From Natrialba sp. SSL1 (lineage in GTDB: Archaea; Halobacteriota; Halobacteria; Halobacteriales; Natrialbaceae), in contig NZ_MASN01000040.1 of assembly GCF_001861355.1 (NCBI RefSeq), forward strand, positions 62,001 through 126,000: a stretch of DNA of 64,000 nucleotides. Reading direction: 5' to 3'. Below, piece by piece: positions 9,888-18,242 of the stretch. A program made the translations under genes and the position numbers. Each line of letters starts with the position of its first letter. Position 1 is the stretch's first letter. Under the pieces are notes generated by a model, which saw nothing but the letters and a program-made list of their open reading frames with translations, was not told the DNA's origin and did no database searches.

Positions 9888-10234
9888 CCCCGTGGATACT
9901 GAATAGAGAGAAAAGACGCCGCGGATGTTTGTGGATCGAAAGTCGGCTCATATACTGGGATACTGAACCCCACTCTTTGTTAAGTGTATTGACTGAGCAA
10001 GCTGATCGATCCGGACCAGCGGGTCTGGACTGCTATCGAGACGGTGAGTATCACAGTGACAAGCCAGTCAACTACTTTTTTCAGGTGGCACAAAACCGGG
10101 CTGCATTTTGATGGTCTCTCCTCCGCGACCGACCGAGCAATTCTCCTTAGTCAATTTGAGTGGAGAATATTTTTGATTCCTAAACTAGACAGTCTTATAT
10201 TCCCAAATCAAAAATAGTGTCATCAGTGTCCAAT
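9888..10234. other. AT-richer divergent regulatory region
   Basis: This gap separates the minus-strand permease-trkAH unit from the plus-strand usp-trk unit. It is clearly more AT-rich than its surroundings. It holds promoter elements for both directions and the inverted repeat at 10168-10216. A 60-codon open frame at 9929-10111 shows no recognisable motif and is not called. Confidence 0.6.
10168..10216 (+). promoter_or_regulatory. 11-bp perfect inverted repeat flanking the usp-trk operon promoter
   Basis: TATTTTTGATT at 10168-10178 is the exact reverse complement of AATCAAAAATA at 10206-10216. The TATA-like element CTTATATT (10194-10201) lies between them. A dimeric regulator bound to both arms would cover the promoter, so this is a good operator candidate. 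A role as an RNA hairpin is less likely because the left arm lies upstream of the expected transcription start. Confidence 0.6.
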
Positions 10235-10306
10235 ATGAGGTCACTGACGACAGACGATAGCGGCAACGAGTACACAACCGGTACACCAGGGGGAGACGAT
10301 GACTAA
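10235..10306 (+). CDS. Possible 23-codon leader ORF of the usp-trk operon
   Basis: An ATG about 34 bases after the TATA box opens a 23-codon frame whose stop codon overlaps the first codons of the Usp gene by eight bases. The peptide is short, polar and ends in an acidic GGDDD. It could couple translation to the Usp gene, whose own ribosome site (GGGGGAG, 10289-10295) sits inside the leader. A second short ORF precedes the other Usp gene at 13200. No homology is claimed. Confidence 0.35.
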   Translation: MRSLTTDDSGNEYTTGTPGGDDD

Positions 10307-10766
10307 CTCCCTGATCGAACAACTCGTGGTCCCGATCGCAAACGAACGGGATGCACGTGCGACGTGTGACGCACTCGAGTCGGTCGTCGACGACGGGGTC
10401 GAGACGATCACCGTCGTCCACGTACTCGAACAGACAACCGGCTATCCCGACAAAGCGCCGTTCGAGGCGCGAGCAACGGCGGCCGAATCGATCTTCGAAA
10501 TCGTCGAGACGTGGTTTCAGAATGGTCCGGAGATTCGCCGCGAACTTCGGTACGGGGCCGATGTCGTCGACGAAATTATCGCGACAGCGGAGGCGGTCGA
10601 CGCATCCTCTATCGGATTTGCCCACCAGCCGGAGAGCCGGCTAAAACGGCTGCTATCGAATACGGAATCGTATCGCCTGATCACCGAGAGTGAACAGCCC
10701 GTCCTCGTGTTTTCACGGGTCGAATCGGCCGGTTCGGACGAAACGCAGACTGATTCGGAGGCATAA
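10299..10766 (+). CDS. UspA-family universal stress protein
   Basis: The 155-aa single-domain Usp starts with the family pattern LIEQLVVPIANERDA and continues with the hydrophobic strand ITVVHVLEQ. The usual ATP-binding GxxxxG...S/T loop near the C-terminus is not well conserved; the region reads AHQPESRLKRLLSNTESY, like the second Usp at 13200. It is probably cytosolic and may not bind ATP in the standard way. Three bases after its stop a short TrkA begins, so it is the first main gene of a potassium-transport operon and may modulate that transporter. Confidence 0.88.
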   Translation: MTNSLIEQLVVPIANERDARATCDALESVVDDGVETITVVHVLEQTTGYPDKAPFEARATAAESIFEIVETWFQNGPEIRRELRYGADVVDEIIATAEAVDASSIGFAHQPESRLKRLLSNTESYRLITESEQPVLVFSRVESAGSDETQTDSEA

Positions 10767-10769
10767 GAG

Positions 10770-11438
10770 ATGTACATCATTATCGTTGGCGCAGGGAGCA
10801 TCGGCTCGAATCTGATCGACCTCGCGGTTGCGGACGGCAACGACGTTGTCGTCATCGAAGACGACGAGGAACGCGCAAACGAAATCGCGAGCGAGTACGA
10901 CTGTCTCGTCCTCAACGCGGATGCGACGACGAATAGCACGCTCACAGATGCCGAAATTGGCCGTGCTGATGCCGTCATTACGACGACGAACGTCGACGCG
11001 GTCAACATCATGGTCATGTTGCTCGCACAGGAACACGATGTCGCAAATCTCGTCAGTGTTGTTCACGACCCCGAAAACCTACCAGTGTTCGAGAAGATCG
11101 GCGTTACACTCATCGAGAATCCACAGCGGCTGATCGCCGATTATCTCTACCACTCGGTTCGGTACCCCGGCGTCAGCGACTTTATCGACCTCGAGGACGA
11201 CACGGAACTTGTCGAGTTGACCGTCACCGAAGACGCACCGATGAGCGGGCAGCGACTCCGGACGGCCACCGAGTCCGGGCGGCTCCCGGACGGTTGTCTC
11301 GTCGTCGCGCTCAAGCGCGGTTCGGAGATCCGACCACCGAAAGGAGATACGTCGATTCGGGCGGGTGATCAGGTGACGGTGTTCACGGACGATGTCTCGC
11401 TCGCAGATGCGGTCGCAGCGTTCACCGGTGAGCACTGA
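10770..11438 (+). CDS. Short TrkA/KtrA-type RCK protein (one RCK_N plus RCK_C)
   Basis: The 222-aa protein has one Rossmann nucleotide-binding domain (MYIIIVGAGSIGSNL, acidic strand end VVVIEDDEE) and a C-terminal RCK_C domain from about residue 140. It is half the length of the TrkA at 6075-7409, as for KtrA-like regulators that form octameric rings. GGAGG lies eight bases before the ATG. It is tightly packed between a Usp gene and a TrkH reading frame, so it most likely gates that TrkH. Confidence 0.92.
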   Translation: MYIIIVGAGSIGSNLIDLAVADGNDVVVIEDDEERANEIASEYDCLVLNADATTNSTLTDAEIGRADAVITTTNVDAVNIMVMLLAQEHDVANLVSVVHDPENLPVFEKIGVTLIENPQRLIADYLYHSVRYPGVSDFIDLEDDTELVELTVTEDAPMSGQRLRTATESGRLPDGCLVVALKRGSEIRPPKGDTSIRAGDQVTVFTDDVSLADAVAAFTGEH

Positions 11439-11443
11439 TTCCG

Positions 11444-12986
11444 ATGCAGTTCAGTACCGTTGGGCGAGGCGTCGGCCGTATCGTGCAGGTCGTCTCGCTC
11501 ATGGCATTTCTCTCCGTTCCAGTCGCCGCGCTTAACGGCGAGTACTTCGCGGTGCCGGCGTTCGTCGTCTCGGGTCTGCTCATGCTCGCTATCGGGACGG
11601 CCCTCGCACGCGGCTTCGCGAACGCGCCGGACCCCGGAACGCTTCACGGGATGCTCATCGCGGCGAGTGCGTGGGGCGTCGTCGGCGTCCTCGGCGGCGT
11701 ACCGTTCCTTCTGATCGCATGGACGAATCACTGTGGATCCGCTTCCAGCGTGGATGAACACGCCAGCGATCAACGACACGACGGCTGTCTTTCGAGAGCC
11801 GCTCAACGCGATGTTCGAAAGTATGAGCGGCTTCACCAGCACCGGGCTGACGATGGCTGCCGTCGAAGACGACCTCCCGCGGTCGCTACATTGGTGGCGC
11901 TCGTTCACAGAGTGGGTCGGCGGCGTCGGTGTCATCGTTCTCACCGTCGCCATTCTCGCGCGACCCGGAAGCGGCTCGTTGACGCTCTACCAGAGCGAAG
12001 CCCGATCGGAGAAGATTCACCCCAGTATCGTCTCGACGGTTCGAGAGATCTGGAAGCTCTACCTCGGCTTTACAGCTGCAGCCATCGTGCTGTTCCTCGC
12101 GGTCGGGATGCCACTCTGGGGGGCGATCAACCACGCGATGACCGCCATCGCCACCGGCGGTTTCTCGATCCACGCCGACTCGATCGGTCACTATGGGAGT
12201 CCGCTGATCGAGTACGCCGTCATCCCGGTGATGGTCGCCGGCAGCATTGCGTTCCCGATTCACTATCTCATCCTCAAAGGTGAGATTCGAAATATCTACG
12301 CCGATATTCAGACCAGATGGGTTTTCATCTGGTTCAGCATCGGCTCGGTTGCACTAACTGCCGCCCTGTTGCTGACCGACCAGTACGAAACCGTTGAGGA
12401 GACGTTCCGTATCGCGCTCTTCCAGTTCGTCTCTGCGACCTCGAACACTGGCTTCGGTACTGCGACAATCGGCAACGGCACGGAACAGGCCTGGACAGCC
12501 GGTGCAACGTTGCTCGTCTGTCTCGGTATGCTCACCGGTGCCGCCGCTGGCTCGACCGTCGGCGGGCTGAAACTCATCCGCGTCGCCACGCTTCTCAAAG
12601 GGACCCTCTGGCAGATTCGGAGCGTCTTCTCTCCAGACACGGCGATCAGAAAGCTCCGCCTCGGTAAGCGGACACTCTCAGAAACACAGGCCCAGCGGGA
12701 GTACACCGAAGCTGCCGTCGTCTTCGTCCTCTGGATCGTGTTCCTCATCGTCGGCGTCGCCGTCCTCCTCTGGACGCTCTCGCCAGACCACCCACTCGAG
12801 TACGTCATCTTCGACGTGATGAGTGCACAGAGTAATGTCGGCCTCGATGCGGGAATCACCGGTCCAGAGATGCCCGAGACGGCCAAAGCGATGTTGTTCT
12901 TCAACATGTGGATTGGGCGTCTCGAGATCATTCCGATTGCGGTGTTGTTCGGTGCGCTCTTCCGGACCGCTGGACTCTATGAGTGA
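11444..12986 (+). pseudogene. TrkH-type potassium transporter split by a frameshift
   Basis: Two overlapping frames together encode one TrkH of about 513 residues. Frame one (from the ATG at 11444) supplies the first two to three helices and ends in sense near 11731 (PFLLIAWTNH). The remainder, from about 11733 (VDPLPAWMNTPAIND), lies one base further along and contains the filter segments GFTSTGLTM, ATGGFSIHAD, SNTGFGTATI and SNVGLDAGI. One extra base or two missing bases near 11729-11735 explains the break. No slippery heptamer is evident. It is either a recent pseudogene, a sequencing error, or less likely recoding. The downstream frame is otherwise intact, arguing for a recent event or an error. 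Confidence 0.85.
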
Positions 12987-13118
12987 GAGCGGTAGTGAAT
13001 TCACACTGCTGTCGTATATTTTGAAGCGGTAAAATATCGGGCGAGAAATTCGGAATCGTAACCTAGAGACTAATATATCTGCGTATCGTCATCACCGACC
13101 GAGAACGGGAAGCGATAG

Positions 13119-13187
13119 ATGATAGCCACTCACGTAGTGAATTCGTCTCAGTCTGCCATCGCAGCACCAGGGGATGAACCGCGCTGA
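13119..13187 (+). CDS. Possible 22-codon leader ORF before the second Usp gene
   Basis: An ATG about 41 bases after a TATA-like TAATATAT (13071-13078) opens a 22-codon frame that ends 12 bases before the Usp ATG. Its length and position mirror the leader ORF before the Usp gene at 10299. Coding status is unproven. Confidence 0.25.
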   Translation: MIATHVVNSSQSAIAAPGDEPR

Positions 13188-13199
13188 GCGGATGGACCG

Positions 13200-13631
13200 A
13201 TGACAGTACAACAACTCCGTCGTGTAATCGTCCCGGTCGCAAACGAGGCGGATGCACGACAAACGTACGAATCGATACGACAGCACGTCGCACCAGACGT
13301 GTTGATCCACGTCGTTCACGTGATCGAGAAAGCGGGTGGTGCACCTGACAAAGCGCCACTCGGTGCGCGTCAGCGCCAGGCGGAAACGGTTTTCGAGCAG
13401 GCGCTCGAGACACTCGAGCCGGTTGGATACGAAGTTGAAACCGAACTCAGGTACGGGCGGGATATCATCGACGAAATTCAGACTGTCGTCGACGAACACG
13501 ATGGTGCCGCCATCGCGTTCGTGCCTCGGGAGAGCAGCCGTCTTCTCCGAGTACTCACCGGCGACAAGACGCGACGACTCGTGACAGTGGGGGATGTTCC
13601 AGTACTCGTCCTCCCGGAGGAAGTATCGTGA
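13200..13631 (+). CDS. UspA-family universal stress protein
   Basis: The 143-aa protein is a close paralogue of the Usp at 10299: both share the start LRRVIVPVANEADA/LVVPIANERDA, the segment APDKAPLGAR and the end VPVLVLPEE. It lacks a clear C-terminal ATP-binding loop. It follows the frameshifted TrkH by about 210 bases and is translationally coupled to the small Cys-rich gene at 13628. A role in stress-linked control of potassium transport is inferred from location only. Confidence 0.87.
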   Translation: MTVQQLRRVIVPVANEADARQTYESIRQHVAPDVLIHVVHVIEKAGGAPDKAPLGARQRQAETVFEQALETLEPVGYEVETELRYGRDIIDEIQTVVDEHDGAAIAFVPRESSRLLRVLTGDKTRRLVTVGDVPVLVLPEEVS

Positions 13632-13777
13632 CGGTCGACATCTGTTCGCCGGAACCGGCGGGTCACTGTCGTGTCTGCTCTCTGTGTACGGTAGACCGTC
13701 CTGATGACGCAACTCGTCAGCTTCGAGAAAAACTGACAGACACAGCGGTGCTCACGATGCACCAGTTACTGAACTGA
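13628..13777 (+). CDS. 49-aa Cys-rich (putative zinc-binding) small protein
   Basis: A GTG start overlaps the Usp stop codon (GTGA) and is preceded by GGAGG at 13616-13620, seven bases away, an ideal ribosome site. The 49 residues contain Cys6, Cys14, Cys17 and Cys20 (HCRVCSLC) plus His13, enough for one zinc site, followed by an amphipathic charged stretch and an H-containing end. Haloarchaea encode many such micro zinc-finger proteins. Coupling to usp suggests a shared regulatory role. The coding call rests on the ribosome site, overlap and Cys spacing. Confidence 0.65.
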   Translation: MTVDICSPEPAGHCRVCSLCTVDRPDDATRQLREKLTDTAVLTMHQLLN

Positions 13778-13780
13778 TCA

Positions 13781-13795
13781 TTTTCGATGCGAAAA
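13781..13795 (+). promoter_or_regulatory. TTTTCG-N3-CGAAAA palindrome upstream of the HTH-RCK gene
   Basis: Perfect 6-bp arms with a 3-base spacer lie about 40 bases upstream of the TATA box of the regulator gene. It is a plausible operator, perhaps for autoregulation. Confidence 0.4.
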
Positions 13796-13833
13796 CCAAC
13801 CGACTTCAAATTAGGCGATAGAAAGTACCGTAG

Positions 13834-13841
13834 ATATATAT
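13834..13841 (+). promoter_or_regulatory. TATA box of the HTH-RCK regulator
   Basis: ATATATAT lies about 27 bases before the ATG at 13865, which supports that start and a leaderless transcript. Confidence 0.55.
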
Positions 13842-13864
13842 TCTGTCGTCACGCAGAAAGGGAC

Positions 13865-14659
13865 ATGGGAGATGGGTCCGGAGGCAGCTATCGCCTTGAC
13901 GAAATCGATCGGCGAATCATTTACGCGCTGATGTCCGACGCGCGAAACACGTCAGCCCCCGCCATCGCAGAGCAAGTCAGCGTCTCCGGTGCGACGATCC
14001 GCAACCGGATCGCCCAACTCGAAGAACACGGCATCATCGACGGCTACCACGCGACCGTCGACTTCGAGCACGCCGACGGCTCGCTGATGAATCTCTTCCT
14101 CTGTCACGCATCCTTCGGCGAAGTCGAGGGCGTCGCCCGCCGAATCGGGACGATTCCGGGCGTGATCAACGTCCGCGAACTCATGGGCGGGCACATGAAC
14201 CTCCACGTCCTCGCCGTCGGCACCGACACCGCCGACCTCCGTCGCATCGGACGCGAACTCGAACAACTAGACGTTGCAATCGAAGACGAGTTCCTCATGC
14301 AGACTGAGCACGACTTCCCCTACACGCCCTACGGCCCCGCAGATGGTCGCCGCCGCGAACCGCTCGCAGACTACATCAGTCTCACCGGCGGCGCGGAAGT
14401 CGTCGAAATTTCCGTCCACGAAGACGCGCCGATCGCCGGCCGCACACTCGAGTCGGCCGCCGACGACGACGTCTTAGAAGACGAGACACTCGTCGTCGCA
14501 ATCGAACGCGACGACGCAGTGATCACGCCCCACGGTGATACCGAAATTAGACCACACGACGTGGTGACCGTCTTCTCACCCGACGGAACGAACGAACCGG
14601 CACTAACGGCGTTCCGCGGGCCTGATGGCACTGCACACTCGCCGACACGACCGAGCTAA
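13865..14659 (+). CDS. Lrp/AsnC-type HTH regulator with C-terminal RCK_C (TrkA-C) domain
   Basis: About 264 residues. Residues 10-60 form an Lrp/AsnC winged helix (RLDEIDRRIIYALMSDAR, then SVSGATIRNRIAQLEEHGII). A middle ligand/oligomer domain resembling the AsnC regulatory domain follows, and residues 185-250 form an RCK_C domain (VVEISVHEDAPIAGRTLES). The same RCK_C module occurs in the two TrkA proteins nearby, so it may sense the same ligand as the transporter gates. An upstream start at 13787 is possible but the TATA box at 13834 makes 13865 the likely start. It probably controls the potassium/Usp genes. Confidence 0.88.
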   Translation: MGDGSGGSYRLDEIDRRIIYALMSDARNTSAPAIAEQVSVSGATIRNRIAQLEEHGIIDGYHATVDFEHADGSLMNLFLCHASFGEVEGVARRIGTIPGVINVRELMGGHMNLHVLAVGTDTADLRRIGRELEQLDVAIEDEFLMQTEHDFPYTPYGPADGRRREPLADYISLTGGAEVVEISVHEDAPIAGRTLESAADDDVLEDETLVVAIERDDAVITPHGDTEIRPHDVVTVFSPDGTNEPALTAFRGPDGTAHSPTRPS

Positions 14660-14668
14660 TACACTACG

Positions 14669-15106
14669 ATGTCACTCGACAGGCTTCTTCCGTCGTTCTT
14701 GCAACGAGAACGGGCGGATGACAGACCGCCGGCCGACGCGGATGGAGTGGTCCTCCACGAGTGTCGACACTGTGGGTCGAAGTTCGAGGAGTATCCCGAG
14801 ACGTGTCCAGTCTGTGGCTCGACGGAAATTGCCACCTATCAGTTCGAGTCGGACGACGCGGACGATGAACACGAGGCTGACGGCAACGAGGACGCCGATG
14901 TGACCGGCGATACTGCAGGTGCAGATGCAAGCACAGACACGGACACGGACACGGATGAAGAGAGAAACGGCGTCGATCACGCGACGGATACGACGGACAC
15001 AACGGACGCAGCGCAGGAGAATACGGGCAACCGCGACGACTCCACAGACGACGCAGAGACGAACACCGGTACAAACGGCATCGAGGATAACGCCGGTCAC
15101 GACTGA
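14669..15106 (+). CDS. Zinc-ribbon protein with long acidic D/T-rich tail
   Basis: The 145-aa protein has an N-terminal zinc ribbon of rubrerythrin type, CRHCGSKFEEYPETCPVCGS, around residues 32-51. The remaining two thirds are low-complexity acidic residues with a TDTDTDTDE run. It starts ten bases after the HTH-RCK stop codon and may be co-transcribed with it. The function is not known; a role in protein or nucleic-acid contact through the ribbon is possible. Confidence 0.75.
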   Translation: MSLDRLLPSFLQRERADDRPPADADGVVLHECRHCGSKFEEYPETCPVCGSTEIATYQFESDDADDEHEADGNEDADVTGDTAGADASTDTDTDTDEERNGVDHATDTTDTTDAAQENTGNRDDSTDDAETNTGTNGIEDNAGHD

Positions 15107-15315
15107 CGTAACGGCGCATCGATTGTGCGTCGTTCCAGCCTCGAAGCACGCGTGACCGTTCTTCGGCGGTGAACAACCGAATTAGCGGATACCGACCGTT
15201 CTATGAGTCTGGGAGACCGACCTCGGGTGACTGCGACCGACCTCAGGTGACTGCGGTTCAACGGCTGTATCCAGCCCCAACAGCTATCCGATCCGTTGTG
15301 GAACCGCAATGCGGA

Positions 15316-16920
15316 ATGTCAAACTACACCACAATCGGTGACACACTCGAGCAGACGGTTGACCGGTACCCCGACCGCGACGCGATCATCGACCCGCGTG
15401 CGGACCTGCGCTTCACCTACGCCGAATTTGACGAGCGCGTCAATCGACTCGCGAACGCGCTCCGAGAGCGCGGCATCGAGAAGGGTGACCGGGTCGCGAC
15501 GGTGTTGCACAACAGTAACGAGTTCGTTATCACTGTCTACGCGTGCGCAAAGATCGGTGCCGTCTTTACGCCGCTGAACTTCCGCCTGCCGGGCGGTGAG
15601 ATCGAGTACATCGTCAACGACGCCGAGGCGGCCCTACTCGTCTTCGAGGCCGCAACGCGCGAGGCCGTCGAAGCTGCCCGACCCGCACTCGAGTCCGTCG
15701 ACGACTACGTCTACATCGACGACGATGTCCCGTCGTATGCGACCGCGTTCGACGAGGTACTCGAGTCCGGCGCAGCCAACCGACCCGCGGTCGACGTGGC
15801 CGAGGACGATGCCTACGCGTTCATCTACACCTCGGGGACGGCGGGGCGGCCGAAGGGAGTCGTCCACGAACACCGGAGTATGGTGGATCACAACCTGCTG
15901 TGTATCGCCGAGATGAACGTGACGAGAGACGATGTCGGACTGTCGGTAATGCCGCTGTACCATTGTGCAGAGTTGCACTGTAACCTGTTCCCGCGCGTCC
16001 AGCGAGGGGCGACGACCGTTATCCACCACGAGTTCGAGCCCCAGGCGGCGCTCGAGGCGATCGAGGAGTACGATGTCTCGCTGCTGTTCGCCGCACCGAC
16101 GGCCTGGAACGCGCTGTCGTTGACCGCTGCCGACCTGGATGTCGACATCTCCTCGCTGCGCGTCGGGCTGTACGGCGCTGCGCCGATGCCCGAACAGGTG
16201 CTCGAGAACTGCCGCACGCACCTCTGTGAGGACTATCTGCAGGCCTATGGGATGACCGAAATCGGACCGGCAGGTGTGATCCAGCGACCCGAGGACCAAC
16301 TCGAGAAGCAAGGCTGTGCGGGACTGCCGGCGCTCAACCACGAGGTGCGGATCGTCGAACCGGATGCGGACCCGGACCAGCACGTTGCACAGGGCGAAAT
16401 CGGCGAGATACTCATCGCCAGCCCGTGTACGATGCGCGAGTACTGGAACCGGCCGGAGGCGACTGCGCAGTCGCTTCGCGAGCACGAGGGGACGACCTGG
16501 TACTACACCGGCGATCTGGGCTATCACGATGATGACGGCTACCTCTACGTGGTCGACCGGAAGGACGACATGATCGTCTCGGGCGGCGAGAACATCTACC
16601 CGGCCGAAGTCGAAGACGTACTGTTCGCTCACGACGCCGTCGAGGAGGCCGCTGTGGTCGGCGAACCGGACGAGGAGTGGGGTGAGCGCGTCACCGCCTA
16701 CGTCGTCACCGACGGCAGCGCCATCAGTGATGTGGAACTAGACGAGTACGTACTCGAGAGCGACCATCTTGCAGACTTCAAGCGCCCGCGAGAGTACGTC
16801 TTCGTCGAGGCGTTACCGAAGAACCCGAGCGGGAAGGTGCAGAAGTTCAAGTTGCGCGAGAGTGCGACCGCGGAGACGAGCACGCAGACGGACGCGAAAG
16901 CGGATGCAGCGGGCGAGTAG
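15316..16920 (+). CDS. AMP-forming acyl-CoA synthetase (long-chain fatty-acid-CoA ligase type)
   Basis: The 534-aa enzyme of the ANL superfamily activates a carboxylic acid with ATP and CoA. The P-loop YTSGTAGRPKG, the motif YGMTEIGPAG, the hinge region YLYVVDRKDDMIVSGGENIY and the C-terminal catalytic lysine in NPSGKVQKFKLRE are all present. An in-frame extension back to 15169 is possible, but homologous N-termini normally start at MSNYTTIGDTLEQ as here. The substrate (medium- or long-chain fatty acid) cannot be decided from sequence. It stands as a single gene. Confidence 0.92.
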   Translation: MSNYTTIGDTLEQTVDRYPDRDAIIDPRADLRFTYAEFDERVNRLANALRERGIEKGDRVATVLHNSNEFVITVYACAKIGAVFTPLNFRLPGGEIEYIVNDAEAALLVFEAATREAVEAARPALESVDDYVYIDDDVPSYATAFDEVLESGAANRPAVDVAEDDAYAFIYTSGTAGRPKGVVHEHRSMVDHNLLCIAEMNVTRDDVGLSVMPLYHCAELHCNLFPRVQRGATTVIHHEFEPQAALEAIEEYDVSLLFAAPTAWNALSLTAADLDVDISSLRVGLYGAAPMPEQVLENCRTHLCEDYLQAYGMTEIGPAGVIQRPEDQLEKQGCAGLPALNHEVRIVEPDADPDQHVAQGEIGEILIASPCTMREYWNRPEATAQSLREHEGTTWYYTGDLGYHDDDGYLYVVDRKDDMIVSGGENIYPAEVEDVLFAHDAVEEAAVVGEPDEEWGERVTAYVVTDGSAISDVELDEYVLESDHLADFKRPREYVFVEALPKNPSGKVQKFKLRESATAETSTQTDAKADAAGE

Positions 16921-17075
16921 GATGGCCCAGCAGACGAGTTGCGGCGTGAGATGAAGCCCAGCCCTGTACAGTCTCACGTTTCGCGCTGTGGCGAGTGAGT
17001 GGTGACTCGCCGGTAAAATCGTTCCTGTCTCCGTGACACTCTGTCCTACCGACACAGTGTGCCGACTCCAAACCG

Positions 17076-17081
17076 TATTTA
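17076..17081 (+). promoter_or_regulatory. TATA box of gshA
   Basis: TATTTA lies 26-31 bases before the ATG at 17107 and supports that start codon. Confidence 0.45.
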
Positions 17082-17106
17082 CTGTCACAGACGAAACGTC
17101 CAGACG

Positions 17107-18189
17107 ATGGAACGCGGGTCGCCGGATTCGTTCACGCGCATGGGCACGCTGGGGATCGAAGAGGAGTGTTTCGTCGTCGACGAGCACGGTCGACCCACGA
17201 GCGGTACCGACGAACTCGTCTACGACCACGACCCTCCGGAGATCCTCGCCGACAGACTCGACCACGAACTGTTCAAGTTCGTCATCGAGACCCAGACACC
17301 GCTCATCGAGGATCCCAGCAACGCCCGCGAGGTGCTCCTCGAGATCCGTCGTGCACTCGTCGACCACGCCGAGCGCCACGGCTTCCGAATTGCCGCCGCG
17401 GGGCTCCACCCGCTCGCGCGCTGGCGTGAACTCGAGCACGCGGAAAAGCCACGCTATCGCGCGCAACTCGATCGCATTCAGTACCCACAGCATCGAAACA
17501 CCACCGCTGGCGTCCACGTCCACGTCGGCGTCAACGACGCCGATAAGGCCGTCTGGATCGCCAACGAACTGCGCTGGTACGTCCCGATCATGCTCGCTCT
17601 CTCGGCGAACTCGCCGTACTGGAACGGCTTCGACACCGGCCTGCAGTCCGCACGCGCGAAACTCTTCGAGGGGCTTCCGAACACCGGGATGCCGACCTAC
17701 TTCGAGGACTACGAGGACTTCGACCGCTTCGAGCGCCGGATGCTCGAAACTGACTCGATCAACGACCGCGGCGAACTTTGGTACGACGTGCGTCCGCATA
17801 CCGAACACGGCACCGTCGAACTCCGCACGCCGGACGGCCAGGCCGAGCCCGATATCGTGCTGGCGTTCGTCGAGTACGCCCACGCGCTCGTCGAGGCGCT
17901 CGCCGAGGAGTACGAGGACGGCACTCCCAGTTCGCGCCACCGACGCGAACTGCTCGACGAGAACAAGTGGCGCGCGCTGCGCTACGGCCACGAGGCCTCG
18001 TTTATCGACCGCGACCTCGAAGGCACCGTCGACCTCGGCGAGGTCGTCGACCGCGAGTGTGCTCGCCTCGGTATCGACGGCATCCGCGAGGTCTACGAAC
18101 GCGACAGCGGGGCAACCAGACAGCGCGAGCTACTCGAGTCCGGCGGGCCGGACGAACTCTGTGACTCGCTGTTGCTCGGTACGGAGTAG
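17107..18189 (+). CDS. gshA: Glutamate-cysteine ligase (haloarchaeal GshA)
   Basis: The 360-aa protein belongs to the GCS2/YbdK carboxylate-amine ligase family; the opening [17 protein letters not shown] holds the conserved E-E-E metal/ATP residues. HHxxH-like features such as HVHVGVND and the C-terminal [20 protein letters not shown] are typical. In haloarchaea this enzyme makes gamma-glutamylcysteine, the main low-molecular-weight thiol in place of glutathione. A TATA box upstream supports the chosen start. It is monocistronic. Confidence 0.9.
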   Translation: MERGSPDSFTRMGTLGIEEECFVVDEHGRPTSGTDELVYDHDPPEILADRLDHELFKFVIETQTPLIEDPSNAREVLLEIRRALVDHAERHGFRIAAAGLHPLARWRELEHAEKPRYRAQLDRIQYPQHRNTTAGVHVHVGVNDADKAVWIANELRWYVPIMLALSANSPYWNGFDTGLQSARAKLFEGLPNTGMPTYFEDYEDFDRFERRMLETDSINDRGELWYDVRPHTEHGTVELRTPDGQAEPDIVLAFVEYAHALVEALAEEYEDGTPSSRHRRELLDENKWRALRYGHEASFIDRDLEGTVDLGEVVDRECARLGIDGIREVYERDSGATRQRELLESGGPDELCDSLLLGTE

Positions 18190-18242
18190 CGCCTGGTCGG
18201 TGGCGCGCTCAGTTCCGAAGAAGTGACTGTTATTGGTGACGG

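Noticed and set aside
9929-10111. 60-codon frame in the divergent regulatory gap
   Set aside because: No ribosome site, no recognised motif, and it lies in AT-rich regulatory DNA.
11720-11740. Programmed ribosomal frameshift in TrkH
   Set aside because: No slippery heptamer or following stable structure was seen; mutation or sequencing error is simpler.
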